Assembly (NCBI GenBank): GCA_914767715.1
Contig: OU612070.1
Location: 23,984,025-24,048,024, forward strand
DNA from: Membranipora membranacea
Taxonomy: Eukaryota > Bryozoa > Gymnolaemata > Cheilostomatida > Membraniporidae
Reading direction: 5' to 3'
Length of the DNA stretch: 64,000 bases
Positions 48,301 through 59,099 of this stretch are shown in pieces. The number at the start of each line of letters is the position of its first letter. Position 1 is the stretch's first letter. The translations under genes and the position numbers were made by a program. The notes beneath the pieces were generated by a model. That model searched no databases. It saw only the letters and a list, made by a program, of their open reading frames with translations, and had not been told where the DNA came from.

Positions 48301-48375
48301 ACGTGGATTGTGGCGCCAGTCTGCAAGATAGCACTCCATCGCAGCTTCACAGCGGGTAAAACATCTAATTTACTA

Positions 48376-50258
48376 CCTGACGATTTAGAAGCTGGTTGCA
48401 GGTCATCAACGAAGGCCAGCCACAACCAGGGTCCCAGTCGTGTCCACCGAGGCGCGCCGACTGTAATTGGCATGACACTGGAACTAGAGGCATTCATTGA
48501 GACTTTCTGGTGCCTATCGGTGAGGAAATTCTCAATCAGGTCTATGAGGAAATGTTGTATCCCAAACTTTTCGAGTTTAGAGAGCAGAATGGATGGTTGG
48601 AGCTTGTCGAAGGCTTTTGAAAAGTCCTCCATCAATATGTGAATATGTGATGTGGACAGTTTGTAGAGGCCAGCGAGCCACTCGTGGGTCATATGTATCA
48701 GTGCATCAGTAGTGCCCAAGCCAGGGATATATGCGTATTGGTTATTTTTCAACAACGGTGTAATGACTGGTTTGAGGCGCTAATCCATGGAGGATCGTCT
48801 GCTCTTACAGGCACTGATTTGAATGGAGTATGCTTATCTAGAATGGAGCCAATAATCTGATGGTATGTTTTAGTTTTAGCGTGGACATCAGAGGCATTGA
48901 ATACCAGTTCCCAGTCGGTAGTGGCGACCTCATACATAATATTTCTCTTAGCTGTAGCTGTGACATGCCTTTTGTTCTTGTAGACATATGTACGAGGTTT
49001 CTTAGTCGTGCCGGCTAATTGTGGTCATTGATACCAAGAGATGATAGTTTTTTACACATACCATATTCTTGTATGTCGGTTAGCACTGGATCTAATAATC
49101 TGTCGCCACGGGTGTTGAAATCCACTTTGTTTGTAAAATTGAATTTCTGGCATAGATTCTCATATGGTATGCGGTTGAAATCACCAAAGATGATGATCTT
49201 CGATTTGTAGTATTTTTGCATCAACTTCGCAATGGTGTTTTCCATATACAAGAGTGTTTCAGCGTCCTTTGCCTCAGGCGGACCAGGGTGATATAAGCAA
49301 CCCACTGTCATAGGTGAAATGTCGTGAGCTGATATCATATAAAATGATGCTGATACTGTAGTACTCTTGCATATTTCAAGCGGTTTAGCAGTGAAACTGT
49401 TTCTGACCATAATAGCAACGCCATCTGCACCCCTGGATGGTCTGTGATTGAAATACGCTACATAACCATCCACGGACAGTATGTTTTCTTTCCTATTGTT
49501 CAACCACGTTTCGGTGAGGCAGATGACATCAGGTGAATTCTGCCTGATGACTTCCCGAAATTCATCGATTTTAGGTTTTATGCTTCGACAGTTTGTGTAG
49601 AAGAACGATGGTAGCTTTTTCGGGTGCTGTTTGGTGTTGCTTTTCCGGTCAGTGATTTGCACCTGAATTAGGTTATTGTGACGAGGTACATGTTTCTTTG
49701 TCTGAGATTCAGTCTACGCTTTATCCCTCTGCTACCCCTTGTTTGAATAGGGTTATTAGGTGAAGTACATAAAGCCAAGTTGTCATGATCAATGACTAAT
49801 CCATTCAAACTGTTACAAAAAACAGAGTTTTTTGCTAATATATCCAACAGTTGTTCACTGTGCAAAATCGGTTCCTATTCAGAGCTTATTCAAAGCGGGA
49901 TAATGATTGCGTAAATACATGAAGTTATACCTACATTGTATAACTACAATTGAATTGAATAAGTTGTCTACTTATACCATACATTGAATAATTGTAGTTG
50001 CATTATTTTGCCAGGAATGTGGTATAATCATTGTATAAAGTGGAATAATGAAGGTATAAACATGATTATTCAGACTTATGCCCAGTGTATAATCATTGAA
50101 TAGGAACTGATTTTGCACAATGGTTGTCGCTGGTAATTGTTGTTAGTATGACTGGATACAGCGTCCGAATGTCCACAGTTTGGTATAAGTCTCATCTCAG
50201 CAGCATGATTAAAACTTAGTAAAAATGATAAAATGCACAGAGCTAGCAGAACATGCAT
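48376..50258 (-). mobile_element. LINE, 5' half with endonuclease and start of RT
   Basis: Reading the minus strand from 50258: a hydrophobic N-terminus, a basic segment (RGSRGIKRRLNLRQR), an APE-type endonuclease (49662-49015; FFYTNCRSIKPK, ICLTETWL, IIFGDFNR, LGINDHN), a linker (48960-48780; ADDPPWIS) and the start of RT (QYAYIPGLGTTDALI, DFSKAFDKL, AFVDDLQP). Frames shift near 49015. The RT finger region is missing at about 48778, so the copy has an internal deletion. A 267-bp TIR element interrupts it at 49856-50122. The rest of RT is at 42585-41834. Confidence 0.85.
49856..50122. mobile_element. TIR MITE with CACTG/CAATG ends, 5-bp duplication (Transib- or CACTA-like)
   Basis: Inverted ends start CACTGTGCAAAATCGG and, on the opposite strand, CATTGTGCAAAATCAG; the match runs about 26 bases. 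The flanks gttgtt (49850-49855) and gttgtc (50123-50128) share five bases. Removing the element plus one flank copy restores the LINE reading frame across the site, which independently supports the boundaries. It has no coding capacity. Confidence 0.82.
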
Positions 50259-50259
50259 C

Positions 50260-50980
50260 CTTTCACCAGGAGCAATTATAGCAAATTATAGCAAATTATA
50301 ACAAAGGTGGGAAACCTGCATAACACCAACAACTTGACAAAGCCAGCATAAATAAAAAGTAGACACCTCTTTATGCTAATCAATAATTTAATCTCGGAAT
50401 AATATATAGTTAACATAGTTAACATTTACTCTACCATGCCTTCTCTCAGAACTTGATATCATTCATCAGCATATACTTGATTTTGAGGCAACAGCTGGAT
50501 ATGAGTTTTCTGAGAAGCTGCCAAAAGGGCCCTAGCCGCCCAAACATGGTGAAAATAAGTGTGAGTAATATAGTTCTAAGTTCTACATATCAAAGACTAT
50601 TCTATGTGTCATGTTCACAATGACTTGTCATCTTGGGTGACCCCTGATTTGGTACCACATAGGGATCAGATCATATCATATCTTGTGTCAGCTCTGCTGT
50701 CAGGGACTACAGAGTGCTGAACGGAGCTGTCATAACTCCAGTCTCGAACTATCTGATAAGCCCCTTTGTGTATTTTAGACACTTTTTAAAAGCCTAATTT
50801 TTCTTTTGATAATAAGACAAAAAACACTTGAAGAAAAAAAAATTGGATCTAGCTTTAATTTGGGCAGTTTTAATATTATGTTACGTTATGTATCTGGAAA
50901 TCTGCTATATGTTGAATAAGTGCCTGTTATTTTGTGTTATATTGAAACTCCCACTGAGCCAACAAGTGATTCCTTCACAT
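50260..50980. other. no gene seen
   Basis: AT-rich sequence upstream of the LINE on its strand. A short direct repeat of agcaaattat occurs at 50279-50300. No exon or RNA gene is recognised. Confidence 0.5.
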
Positions 50981-51318
50981 TGCTACTAATAAAAAGTACA
51001 ACATCACTCACCAGTTGAGCGAGGATCTATTTTGTATTACTCGTCCTACATGCCTTAGTAGAGAGAAGTGACATTAGAATGAGGCCATATTCTCCACAGA
51101 ACCACTTACTGAAAATGAAAATGTGCTGGCTGATGCTATGAAAAAACACAAACTTAGTTTCATAGCATGTAGTATTAGTGCTGATTAATGGCTAGTCTAA
51201 ATCTATGCTCCTTGGGATTTTTGAGAGTGGATGGCTTTCAGCTATTTCTATTTGTTAGCCAAAGATGGTCTGAGCTCTGACTGTTATGGTATGTTGGTAG
51301 AGAGTCGCGAGGGTAAAT
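50981..51318 (+). repeat. arm of a widely spaced inverted repeat (left)
   Basis: This segment aligns by eye, with small indels, to the reverse complement of 54668-55016. Shared anchors include gttgagcgagg and ctccttgggattttt. It could be two copies of a dispersed repeat or the remains of long terminal inverted repeats of one element. Confidence 0.75.
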
Positions 51319-52343
51319 AATTGTAATGGTGTAGCTAGACGGGCCCACGAAATCGCGTGGAATTGCCTTCCCACGCGTTGTTCAATGCCAAACAACGCCG
51401 TTGGGCATGCTAACGAAGTGCCATTCAGAGATCAGCATGTTGGTGTTGTTGACCACGTTGTGAACCTACGCTTCTGTCATTGGCCAGTTGATACAACAGA
51501 GCGTAATTGATTGGTCATCACTCCTTACTCATTGGTCATGGCTCATTGGTCACTCACTTAGCAATGTTGTCACAAGGTAAGAAAAGTGGGTGTGTGTAGC
51601 CTATGAAGCCACGCCCAAGCTTCTGGAGGGACTGCACATGTGCGAGTGTTTACAACTTCGCAAGGGAAAACTGTTTATTTAATGGTCTAAGTTCCACCCC
51701 TTTTATAGTAAGCGGCATATAATTAAACTTTACAACGCTTCTCGCAGCAGATTATACTAGGGCAATCGTTGGCCAGCGAAAGATTGTCTCCTTGGTTAAT
51801 TAACAGTAATCAGTGGTATTTTCATGACGTTTAGAACGGGAATCTTTGAAAGGCTTTGTTTATGGAATAACATTGGCTGATAGCTAACCTTATGATTATC
51901 TCGCTGCTTGTAAACACGCTTTGTGTCTGCAGTGACAAACGAGGAGATACTGAGCAAAGCTAGAACTTCAAGCTCTATTTTATTATTACTAGCTCTAAAT
52001 TTCTAGCTGGTCTGTGGGCCGCATAAGCCTGGTATTACCTGTCTACAAAGGAGCTTTTGATGTAATACTATATCATTCTCAGCCATCTCAGCCATATGGT
52101 GTACAGGAAGGCATTTTTCTCCCTCAGTCTTCCATGGTATTTCCCTAGCAGGTGTTGGCACAAGTACAGATAGTATTAAAATATTAGACTAGTGACAACA
52201 CCATTTACAGTAATAAATTTTAAGCTGTAAGCTTGAGTGTCACAAGCAGGGAGGTGAGCCCTGAACAGGCATAATTACTTAATTACCTTGATGTTCTTGT
52301 TGTTAAAATTTTTAATTGTCCAATTAAGTATAATTAACACTGT
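51319..52343. other. no gene seen
   Basis: Non-coding, with several cattggtca motifs near 51475-51560. The motif also occurs at 10098-10135. No coding exon recognised. Confidence 0.5.
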
Positions 52344-53467
52344 TTGTCAATCTTTCACACACATTACATTACACTTGTAACAAACATCATAACACACTTG
52401 TGGAATCAGAGAGACAGGATGTCATTGCAAACCCACAAACCCTCTAAGACAACATCTGGTGAAAGAGTGAGCAACATTGATGTACCCCAGGGCACAAGGT
52501 GTGGACCGATACTTTGGAATATTTTTATAAACTCACTGCAATCATCCGAAAACATCATAAAGTATGCTGACGACCTAACAATATTCACCACGATTCCAAA
52601 ATCAGAATCAACCAATATCGCTCACGGCCACAGCTCTACCGCCAGTGATACTATATTGAAAGAAGCTACTATGAGTGCAGAGTGGTGTCAAAACAATGGC
52701 ATGACTCTAAATACATCCAAAACGAAACAGATGGCTATGTCATTGCGGAATAAGATAACTCTCGAAACCCAAGTCTGCGTAAACGACAAAGTCATCGAAC
52801 GCGTAGACTCATTCAAACTGCTTGGGCTTAACATAGACAAACACCTCACATTTCACAGGCATGCTGAATCTATAGTTGAGAGAAGCCACGTAAAGGTCCA
52901 TGCACTACAACTTCTGAAACGGTATGGCGTAAATCAATCAGGACTGTGTAGATACTACATGACCATCATTCGACCGCTGCTTACATATGCCTGCCAAGCA
53001 TGGTTTCCATTGTTAGCCCGGTATGACATACTTAAACTAGAGAGCATCCAACGACGCTGCTTGAAGCTGATATATCCCCATATTGAGCATTATGAAGAAC
53101 GCCTCATAGTGGCTAAGCTGCCTGCACTCGAAGTATTCATGTCAAATCTCTGCTCTGATTACAGTGCCAAGGTCATAAATAATCCTATACATCGGTTATC
53201 CCACCTGATTCCATCCAGGCAAGACACAAACAGGCACTCTACTAGAACTCATAACACCCTGATCAAAAAGCACCGAACACAGAGCCTTATGAATACTATA
53301 TTTTACAAATTCGGTGTATAAAATGGATTTATTTTTTTATGTGTGACATTATAAAGAACGACTAATGCAGTTCAAATCATTTTTTAATGTAACTCATGCT
53401 CTGATTATGATTGTATTATGAACTTTCTTGAGCGGTGAAATAAAGTCCATATCTATCTATCTATCTA
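52344..53467 (+). mobile_element. 5'-truncated LINE with (TATC)n tail
   Basis: The open frame 52344-53321 encodes the RT palm and C-terminal region: DVPQGTRCGPILWNIF, active site KYADDLTIF, CQNNGMTLNTSKTK, FKLLGLNID and the PLLTYACQAWFP segment. It lacks the endonuclease and RT fingers, typical of incomplete reverse transcription. A 3' UTR with aataaa at 53440 is followed by tatctatctatcta, the microsatellite-type tail of many LINEs. It is related to, but clearly diverged from, the split LINE at 41660-50258. Confidence 0.88.
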
Positions 53468-54667
53468 AGCTGACCTAACTTCCTGTCTTTTGCTGCTGAT
53501 AATGAATGTGGTGAGTTTTTAATTTTGCGAATGTACATGTTTATAATGATGGTTGTTTGGGTCATAGTGCAATCATGATCGTTCTTTGACAGAAGAGTGA
53601 GGGGGCAGAAAGTTGTAACCTTTTACGTAAAATATTGATAATTGACCAAATTCCATTAATTGTATATTTCCATCAAATTATTTCACCAAACTCTGTTTCA
53701 AAGCTCATCATGGTACAGAGTAATTGCCAAGAATGAGATTGCCTCGCAAAAAAAAACCTTAAATTCTCTGGTGCCCTTATTCTCCAGCATTTGCAATAAT
53801 GTTTCATTGATTTTGCGCCGCTTCTTGGTCAACTCCAAGAGTTGAGCCAGCATTACGATAATCTGTGTGTTTACCCAGAGGGTTGTCCATTTTTAAATCT
53901 ACTATAATGGTACCTTTTAAGTTGATTATGACTTCCTTGCATGGGTAATAAATTTGGATAACAACATAAATACATCAATTATGCTTCAACACAGCTGCTT
54001 GGCTAAGAATAGCTAAGATGTTGATGTCAAGTAAAAGGTAAATAATTTGCAAGTAGATACTGAGAATCTTGTTCAATTCAATAAGCTAATCCCATTGAAA
54101 ATGATCAGGCAGATCAAATTGTAAATTGTAGCCATTTAATGCATGCATTGGACAGTTTAGTATGTTAAAGATTTTATCAACCGGAAGATTTATCAATGAA
54201 TATCAAGACTGATTTCATCAAGCTACTCCTGATTAATACATTTTTCAACTAATTAATTCAATTAATTTATTTTTTAACATTTTATTTCAAACCAATTGCA
54301 TGCAACTGAGTAATATGGCTAGTACCGGGCGAAACAACATCGATGCATCAGTTCAATGTCGTCTACCAAATCCATTTTCTAGAAGTTTAACCCATAACCA
54401 CAGGATTTCATTAATGCATCTATAATATGAAATTCCAATCATTTCAACAAATTCCTGCCAAAGGAGTACCCACACTGATATTTATACTGTTATATATGAG
54501 ACCGGTAGCTTAGACAGGCGGCTGGGTTGCCAGATTAGAGGCTTGTAGGGCCATTGCAGCAGTTGAGATTTAGAGCGATAAATGATTGCCTGGACAGCCT
54601 TGTGACCATCAGACATTCTGTACAAACGAGTTCTATTGTGTAATAGAATTATAGGCCTGTTTGATTT
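53468..54667. other. no gene seen
   Basis: AT-rich intergenic sequence with no supported exon, RNA gene or repeat boundary. Confidence 0.5.
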
Positions 54668-55016
54668 ACCCTTGCCTCTATCTACCCACATATCATAAAA
54701 TTCAGAGCTAAGTCCATGCTCAGAGCATCTTCAGACAACAAACAGCTGAAAGCCATCCACGCTACAAAAATCCCAAGGAGTGTAGATTAAGACTATGCCA
54801 ATAATCAGTACTAATGCTACATGCTATGACACCAAGTATGTGTTTTTTAGCATCAGCAAGCATATTTTCAGTGGTCTTTTTTGTCAGACACCTGTTCTGT
54901 GAAGAATATGGCCTCATTCTCATATCACTTCTCTCCACTCAGGCATGTACGACATATAATACAAAGTAGAGCCTCGCTCAACCAGTGGGCGATTTTGTAC
55001 TTTTTAATTAGTAGCG
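54668..55016 (-). repeat. arm of a widely spaced inverted repeat (right)
   Basis: The reverse complement of this segment matches 50981-51318. The LINE at 52344-53467 lies between the arms, which are about 3.3 kb apart. Confidence 0.75.
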
Positions 55017-57508
55017 AAGTTTTGTAATAATATGCATTTATATATTTAATAGTTTAGCTGATGTATTCTAAATATGCATTTGCTGCCAAAATTTACAGAT
55101 TGCAACAAAGATAGTTTAGGGCATGGTATACACGACTTAGTAGAGTTGAACATAAGGATTTTGTCGACTTATCATAACAATACTCGGCGTGTTCTGTGCT
55201 TCGAAAAATTGTGAGTAGAAAACTTTTTACGCTTAATCTCTTCAACAATATTCCTGATTCTTATGATTAGCCTGCTTTTGTATGTTTGTAGCAAGTTGAT
55301 TATCGATCGCCTTGTTCTTGATTTTGAAGATTATTCTCTACATGTCAAAGCCTTCATTTTTCAAAAAAATTGGTCAGACACCATAATGATAGGAAGAGGA
55401 CCAAATTAGTGTTCGGAAATGAGAGGGTCTGGTGTTCCTCGTTGATCAAGCAGCACGCAAACAATGGAGCGGTCACGCAGAGTTAATTTGGAAACAATGA
55501 ATGCTGTTACTCTGAATCTTGGAAATGAATAATGTTTTTTTAATATCGACCTGTTTTCAGCATAAGTAAACTATCAGTTTGCATAAAAATGATAAACTGG
55601 CGGTAGGATCCTCCTGTGGAGGGATAAGTCTTTGCTTGGTTTCAGAAGGGTGGGATGAAGGGAATATCACAAGCTTCCATGAAACAGTTTGGCACTAAGC
55701 ACTCTCAATTCAAATGGGATGCTTTCGTGATCCATCATGATGAAACAAAAAGAAAAGATTTGCCCCAGCCGGGAATCGAACCTGGGCCTTTGATCCTACA
55801 TTACACAGCAATATCTATTCATTACAGCATCTATCTTGCCTGGTCATACAAACTCATTGAATATAGTATAGAGGCTTATACAATAACAATACAATAGTGA
55901 GTGTAGTTTCTTTAGAAGGCAGGGTTAATTACACAATAATAGGTTGCTGGCTGGGTACTGATACATGGGTAAAAAGTTAACAACTCTAGAATTGTTCAGA
56001 ATTGTTCAACAATTCTTGGGCATGAAATGCAGTAGCGCACATAGCCTATAAATATAACTGCTATTAACCAAATACTGAAGGTGTGTTTCAAAGCTCGGAG
56101 AAGACCGAGAAATGCTTACCAGTAGCAGGTAAAAGCGGGGAATCTTTCAAAATGGTCACAATACATGCAGCGTACCTCCCTGCTTGTCCCCACGCAAGAG
56201 AAAGGATAAGTTTTCGGTTATCCGACTTGTCTTCCTGTGAAATACAAATGATTGTTAGGGTAGATAGAAAGGTGTTCCGTTTGATTGTAACCATGACTTA
56301 TAAACCTGGTCATCTAACCCAGACAGTGTGTGATATTTCCAAATTGACATTGTTTATTTCAGTAAGATAGTGTACTTACAATCATATGATAAATTCTTTC
56401 ATTCACAAGGCTTGGTATCGGATTAATTTTCACCTTTTCTATGAACTTGAATTTAAGTGATTGCAAATCACACCTACAAAAGTAAAGTAATATTTCAAAA
56501 TTTAAATCATCCATTTTTCTTAAAAAGCTCTTTATCTGCGATATCTGAAACTGCACTGATAATTCATAACTTGCAGTTACCTACAGAGCTTGCACGTGTT
56601 CATTAATTGCGCCTATTCCTGCCCTGCAACACCTTCATTGGCAATTAATTGGCAAAAAAATATACAGGGTAATGAGATGGAGTAGGCAAAGTTTTAAAGG
56701 CACTGTATCACAACTCACCTGGACGGTAATAATGTGATTAAAATGACTATGCAGTAAAATTTTTGACAATCCATTCTCAAACTATGCCGAGTCAAAGATA
56801 AGGCCAGCTGAGTTGGGTGTCATTGAGCTATACGTTATTGTTCTTCTTGAGCTATGCTGCTCATTACTATTTTGCTTAAAGAGACGCTGCCATGCAGTTG
56901 TAAAATACAATCACATTAAATTAATAATACTGTACTCCTAAAGTTGATCATTATTGTAAATCTGTGGAAAAAAATTCACTTTTTGGACCACTCAAATTTA
57001 CCAATTAAAAATTCGTGTGGACATGGGCCAGAAAACATGGTTATGTATTCACACCTTTTATTTAGCAGACATTTAAAGGTGTTACCATATTTTACTATTG
57101 CATCTTTTTTTAATAATTTAATACTTTTTCTTTCCATATTTGGGGAGATATGTTAATTATCATAATAGTTGCCCTCTTAACCTAATGTTCAATGTCAGGT
57201 TTGACCTTATACTGTTTATACTGTTGTACAGCAGACATGCTCATTTCATTACTCTAGGTCCTCGTTATTAGTAATGAAAGTGTTATATATTGAAGTTACC
57301 TTTACTTGGACACGGGAAGACAACTAACAGAATTGACATTTATTCCTAATTATTTCAATATCAACAAATTCTACGCAGGCCCGTAGTTCTAGGGTAGGCA
57401 GGGAGGTAAATACATTGGCCTAAAAATACTTTAATTGAATAATCCATGTTAGAATCAGCTACTCTGGGATTTCCATTCGCATATTTGTGCCAAAAATTTC
57501 TCGGAAAG
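55017..57508. other. gene-poor stretch apart from a tRNA-like relic
   Basis: No exon with coherent splice sites and a recognisable product was found. The only feature noted is the tRNA-like sequence at 55761-55845. Confidence 0.45.
55761..55845 (-). pseudogene. tRNA-like relic or SINE head
   Basis: The minus strand ends in cccaggttcgattcccggct followed by ggggca, a near-canonical T-arm and acceptor 3' side with an intact box B. The 5' half (acceptor strand, D-arm) is too degenerate to fold a full cloverleaf by eye. A functional tRNA is therefore unlikely. Confidence 0.55.
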
Positions 57509-58154
57509 GAGCGTACTGGTGATGGGGAGGAGCGTACTGGTGTTGGGGAGGAGCGTACTGGTGATGGGGAGGAGCGTATTGGTGATGGGGAGGAGCGTAC
57601 TGGTGATGGGGAGGAGCGTATTGGTGATGGGGAGGAGCGTACTGGTGATGGGGAGGAGCGTATTGGTGATGGGGAGGAGCGTACTGGTGATGGGGAGGAG
57701 CGTACTGGTGATGGGGAGGAACGTACTGGTGATGGGGAGGAGCGTACTGGTGTTGGGGAGGAGCGTACTGGTGATGGGGAGGAGCGTATTGGTGATGGGG
57801 AGGAGCGTACTGGTGATGGGGAGGAGCGTACTGGTGATGGGGAGGAGCGTACTGGTGATGGGGAGGAGCGTACTGGTGTTGGGGAGGAGCGTACTGGTGA
57901 TGGGGAGGAGCGTATTGGTGATGGGGAGGAGCGTACTGGTGATGGGGAGGAGCGTACTGGTGATGGGGAGGAGCGTACTGGTGTTGGGGAGGAGCGTACT
58001 GGTGATGGGGAGGAGCGTACTGGTGATGGGGAGGAGCGTACTGGTGATGGGGAGGAGCGTACTGGTGTTGGGGAGGAGCGTACTGGTGATGGGGAGGAGC
58101 GTACTGGTGATGGGGCGCAGCGTACTGGTGATGGGGAGGAGCGTACTGGTGATG
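57509..58154 (+). repeat. 21-bp minisatellite, about 31 units
   Basis: The unit gagcgtactggtgatggggag has variant sites act/att and gat/gtt. Because 21 is divisible by three, frames stay open: ERTGDGE and MGRSVLV on +, and all three minus frames. One + frame is closed by TGA in each unit. Variants are ordered, with a six-unit pattern (T-D, T-V, T-D, I-D, T-D, T-D) occurring at least twice in a row, indicating higher-order duplication. The 251- and 264-codon frames here are products of the repeat and not supported genes. Confidence 0.95.
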
Positions 58155-59099
58155 CCTCTAACTCGCCTCGGACTTTTGCCTCCCCTACCTACTTTTCTTA
58201 ACTACGGCCCTGCTACAAGAATCCTATCACAACAAATTGACCAGCAAGTTGAGCAAGCATTGGGGAACTGTTCAGATATCTGGAGTCCCCAACCCCCCTC
58301 CCCCCGTACTTAATTCCACACAGTATTGATATTGAATATTTATGGGATTTACAATTCAAAGTCTGTTAATAATGCCAATATGTCAATCAATAGCTGCAGG
58401 GGCACCCTATTGAAATATGCAGATATTGTCACCCACTCCCTAGGTTATTAACTCCAGGTATATATTTAAGGCTGAATTTTGACAGCGCTTACCAAACTTT
58501 GATTCACCTCACAAACTCAGTTTGCACTGTGAGGTAGGAAGTAGGTAGCTGTTCAAAAAAAAACCAAACTGATTCAACAACAGAGTTATTAGCATATTAA
58601 ATCATAGTTTGTCCGGCCTTCGAGAATGGTTTCAGCAGAGCTAGTGCAGTACTTCAGTATTTCACTACTAGCAAGTCAAATGAAGCTTGTATATATTGAT
58701 CATGCCTATGTGATATTATTCTTGTACTAAAATAAAAGTAAATACTGAGCTATAACCTCAAGATAAGTCAGAAAGTTATGACCTTGCTGACGAGTGTGAT
58801 ATGTCAAAGCTTCATGAGCTGCTGAAGCTTTCCTCTCGATGAAGACACTAGTCAGTGTCTGGGTTACTTTGACAATTCAACAGTTGAAAATTTAAGAAAA
58901 AAACAAACATTTTGTGTTCATATAACCCCAAAATTCTTTGTTCCCATAACAAACTTCCCGGTAATAAATAATTAATATGAAAATATAACCTTTAAACAGC
59001 AATAAGCATCGCATATTCCAGCAACCTCCTATGTGCATTTATGTGTATGCAGGAATGGCCGAGGCAATTTCATAATATACGTGATTTGGGAGTCGAATT
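58155..59099. other. intergenic, downstream of the RING gene
   Basis: No coding exon seen. This should include the 3' UTR of the RING gene on the minus strand; no canonical AATAAA was spotted near its stop. Confidence 0.5.

Larger units (their letters stand above)
42586..48375 (+). mobile_element. Bel/Pao LTR retrotransposon, inserted in a LINE, 3'-truncated
   Basis: The + strand carries a gag with zinc knuckles, then protease, RT and RNase H in the order and style of Bel/Pao elements. The flanking sequences on both sides are the two halves of one minus-strand LINE. A shared attta(c) hexamer occurs at both junctions (near 42579 and 48370) and could be a target duplication. Integrase and a 3' LTR are absent, and no clear 5' LTR was defined, so boundaries are approximate. 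The 42586-43516 part holds no recognised ORF. Confidence 0.8.

Noticed and set aside
48300-48642. C-terminal extension of Bel/Pao pol
   Set aside because: From about 48375 the frame runs over antisense LINE RT sequence; it is an accidental open frame.
50076-50258. Signal-peptide ORF as the receptor's first exon
   Set aside because: It has no good donor in the needed phase, and after removing the 49856-50122 MITE the frame continues into the LINE endonuclease, so it belongs to the LINE.
55761-55845. Functional tRNA gene
   Set aside because: Only the T-arm side is canonical; the 5' acceptor strand and D-arm do not pair convincingly.
55655-55897. Small + strand ORF
   Set aside because: It runs across an antisense tRNA-like sequence and has no recognisable protein feature.
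57509-58154. CRISPR array
   Set aside because: Units are directly adjacent without spacers and the genome is eukaryotic.
57446-58313. Protein-coding gene with ERTGDGE or MGRSVLV repeats
   Set aside because: The open frames are forced by a 21-bp tandem repeat lacking stops; no domain, splice or conservation evidence supports a gene.
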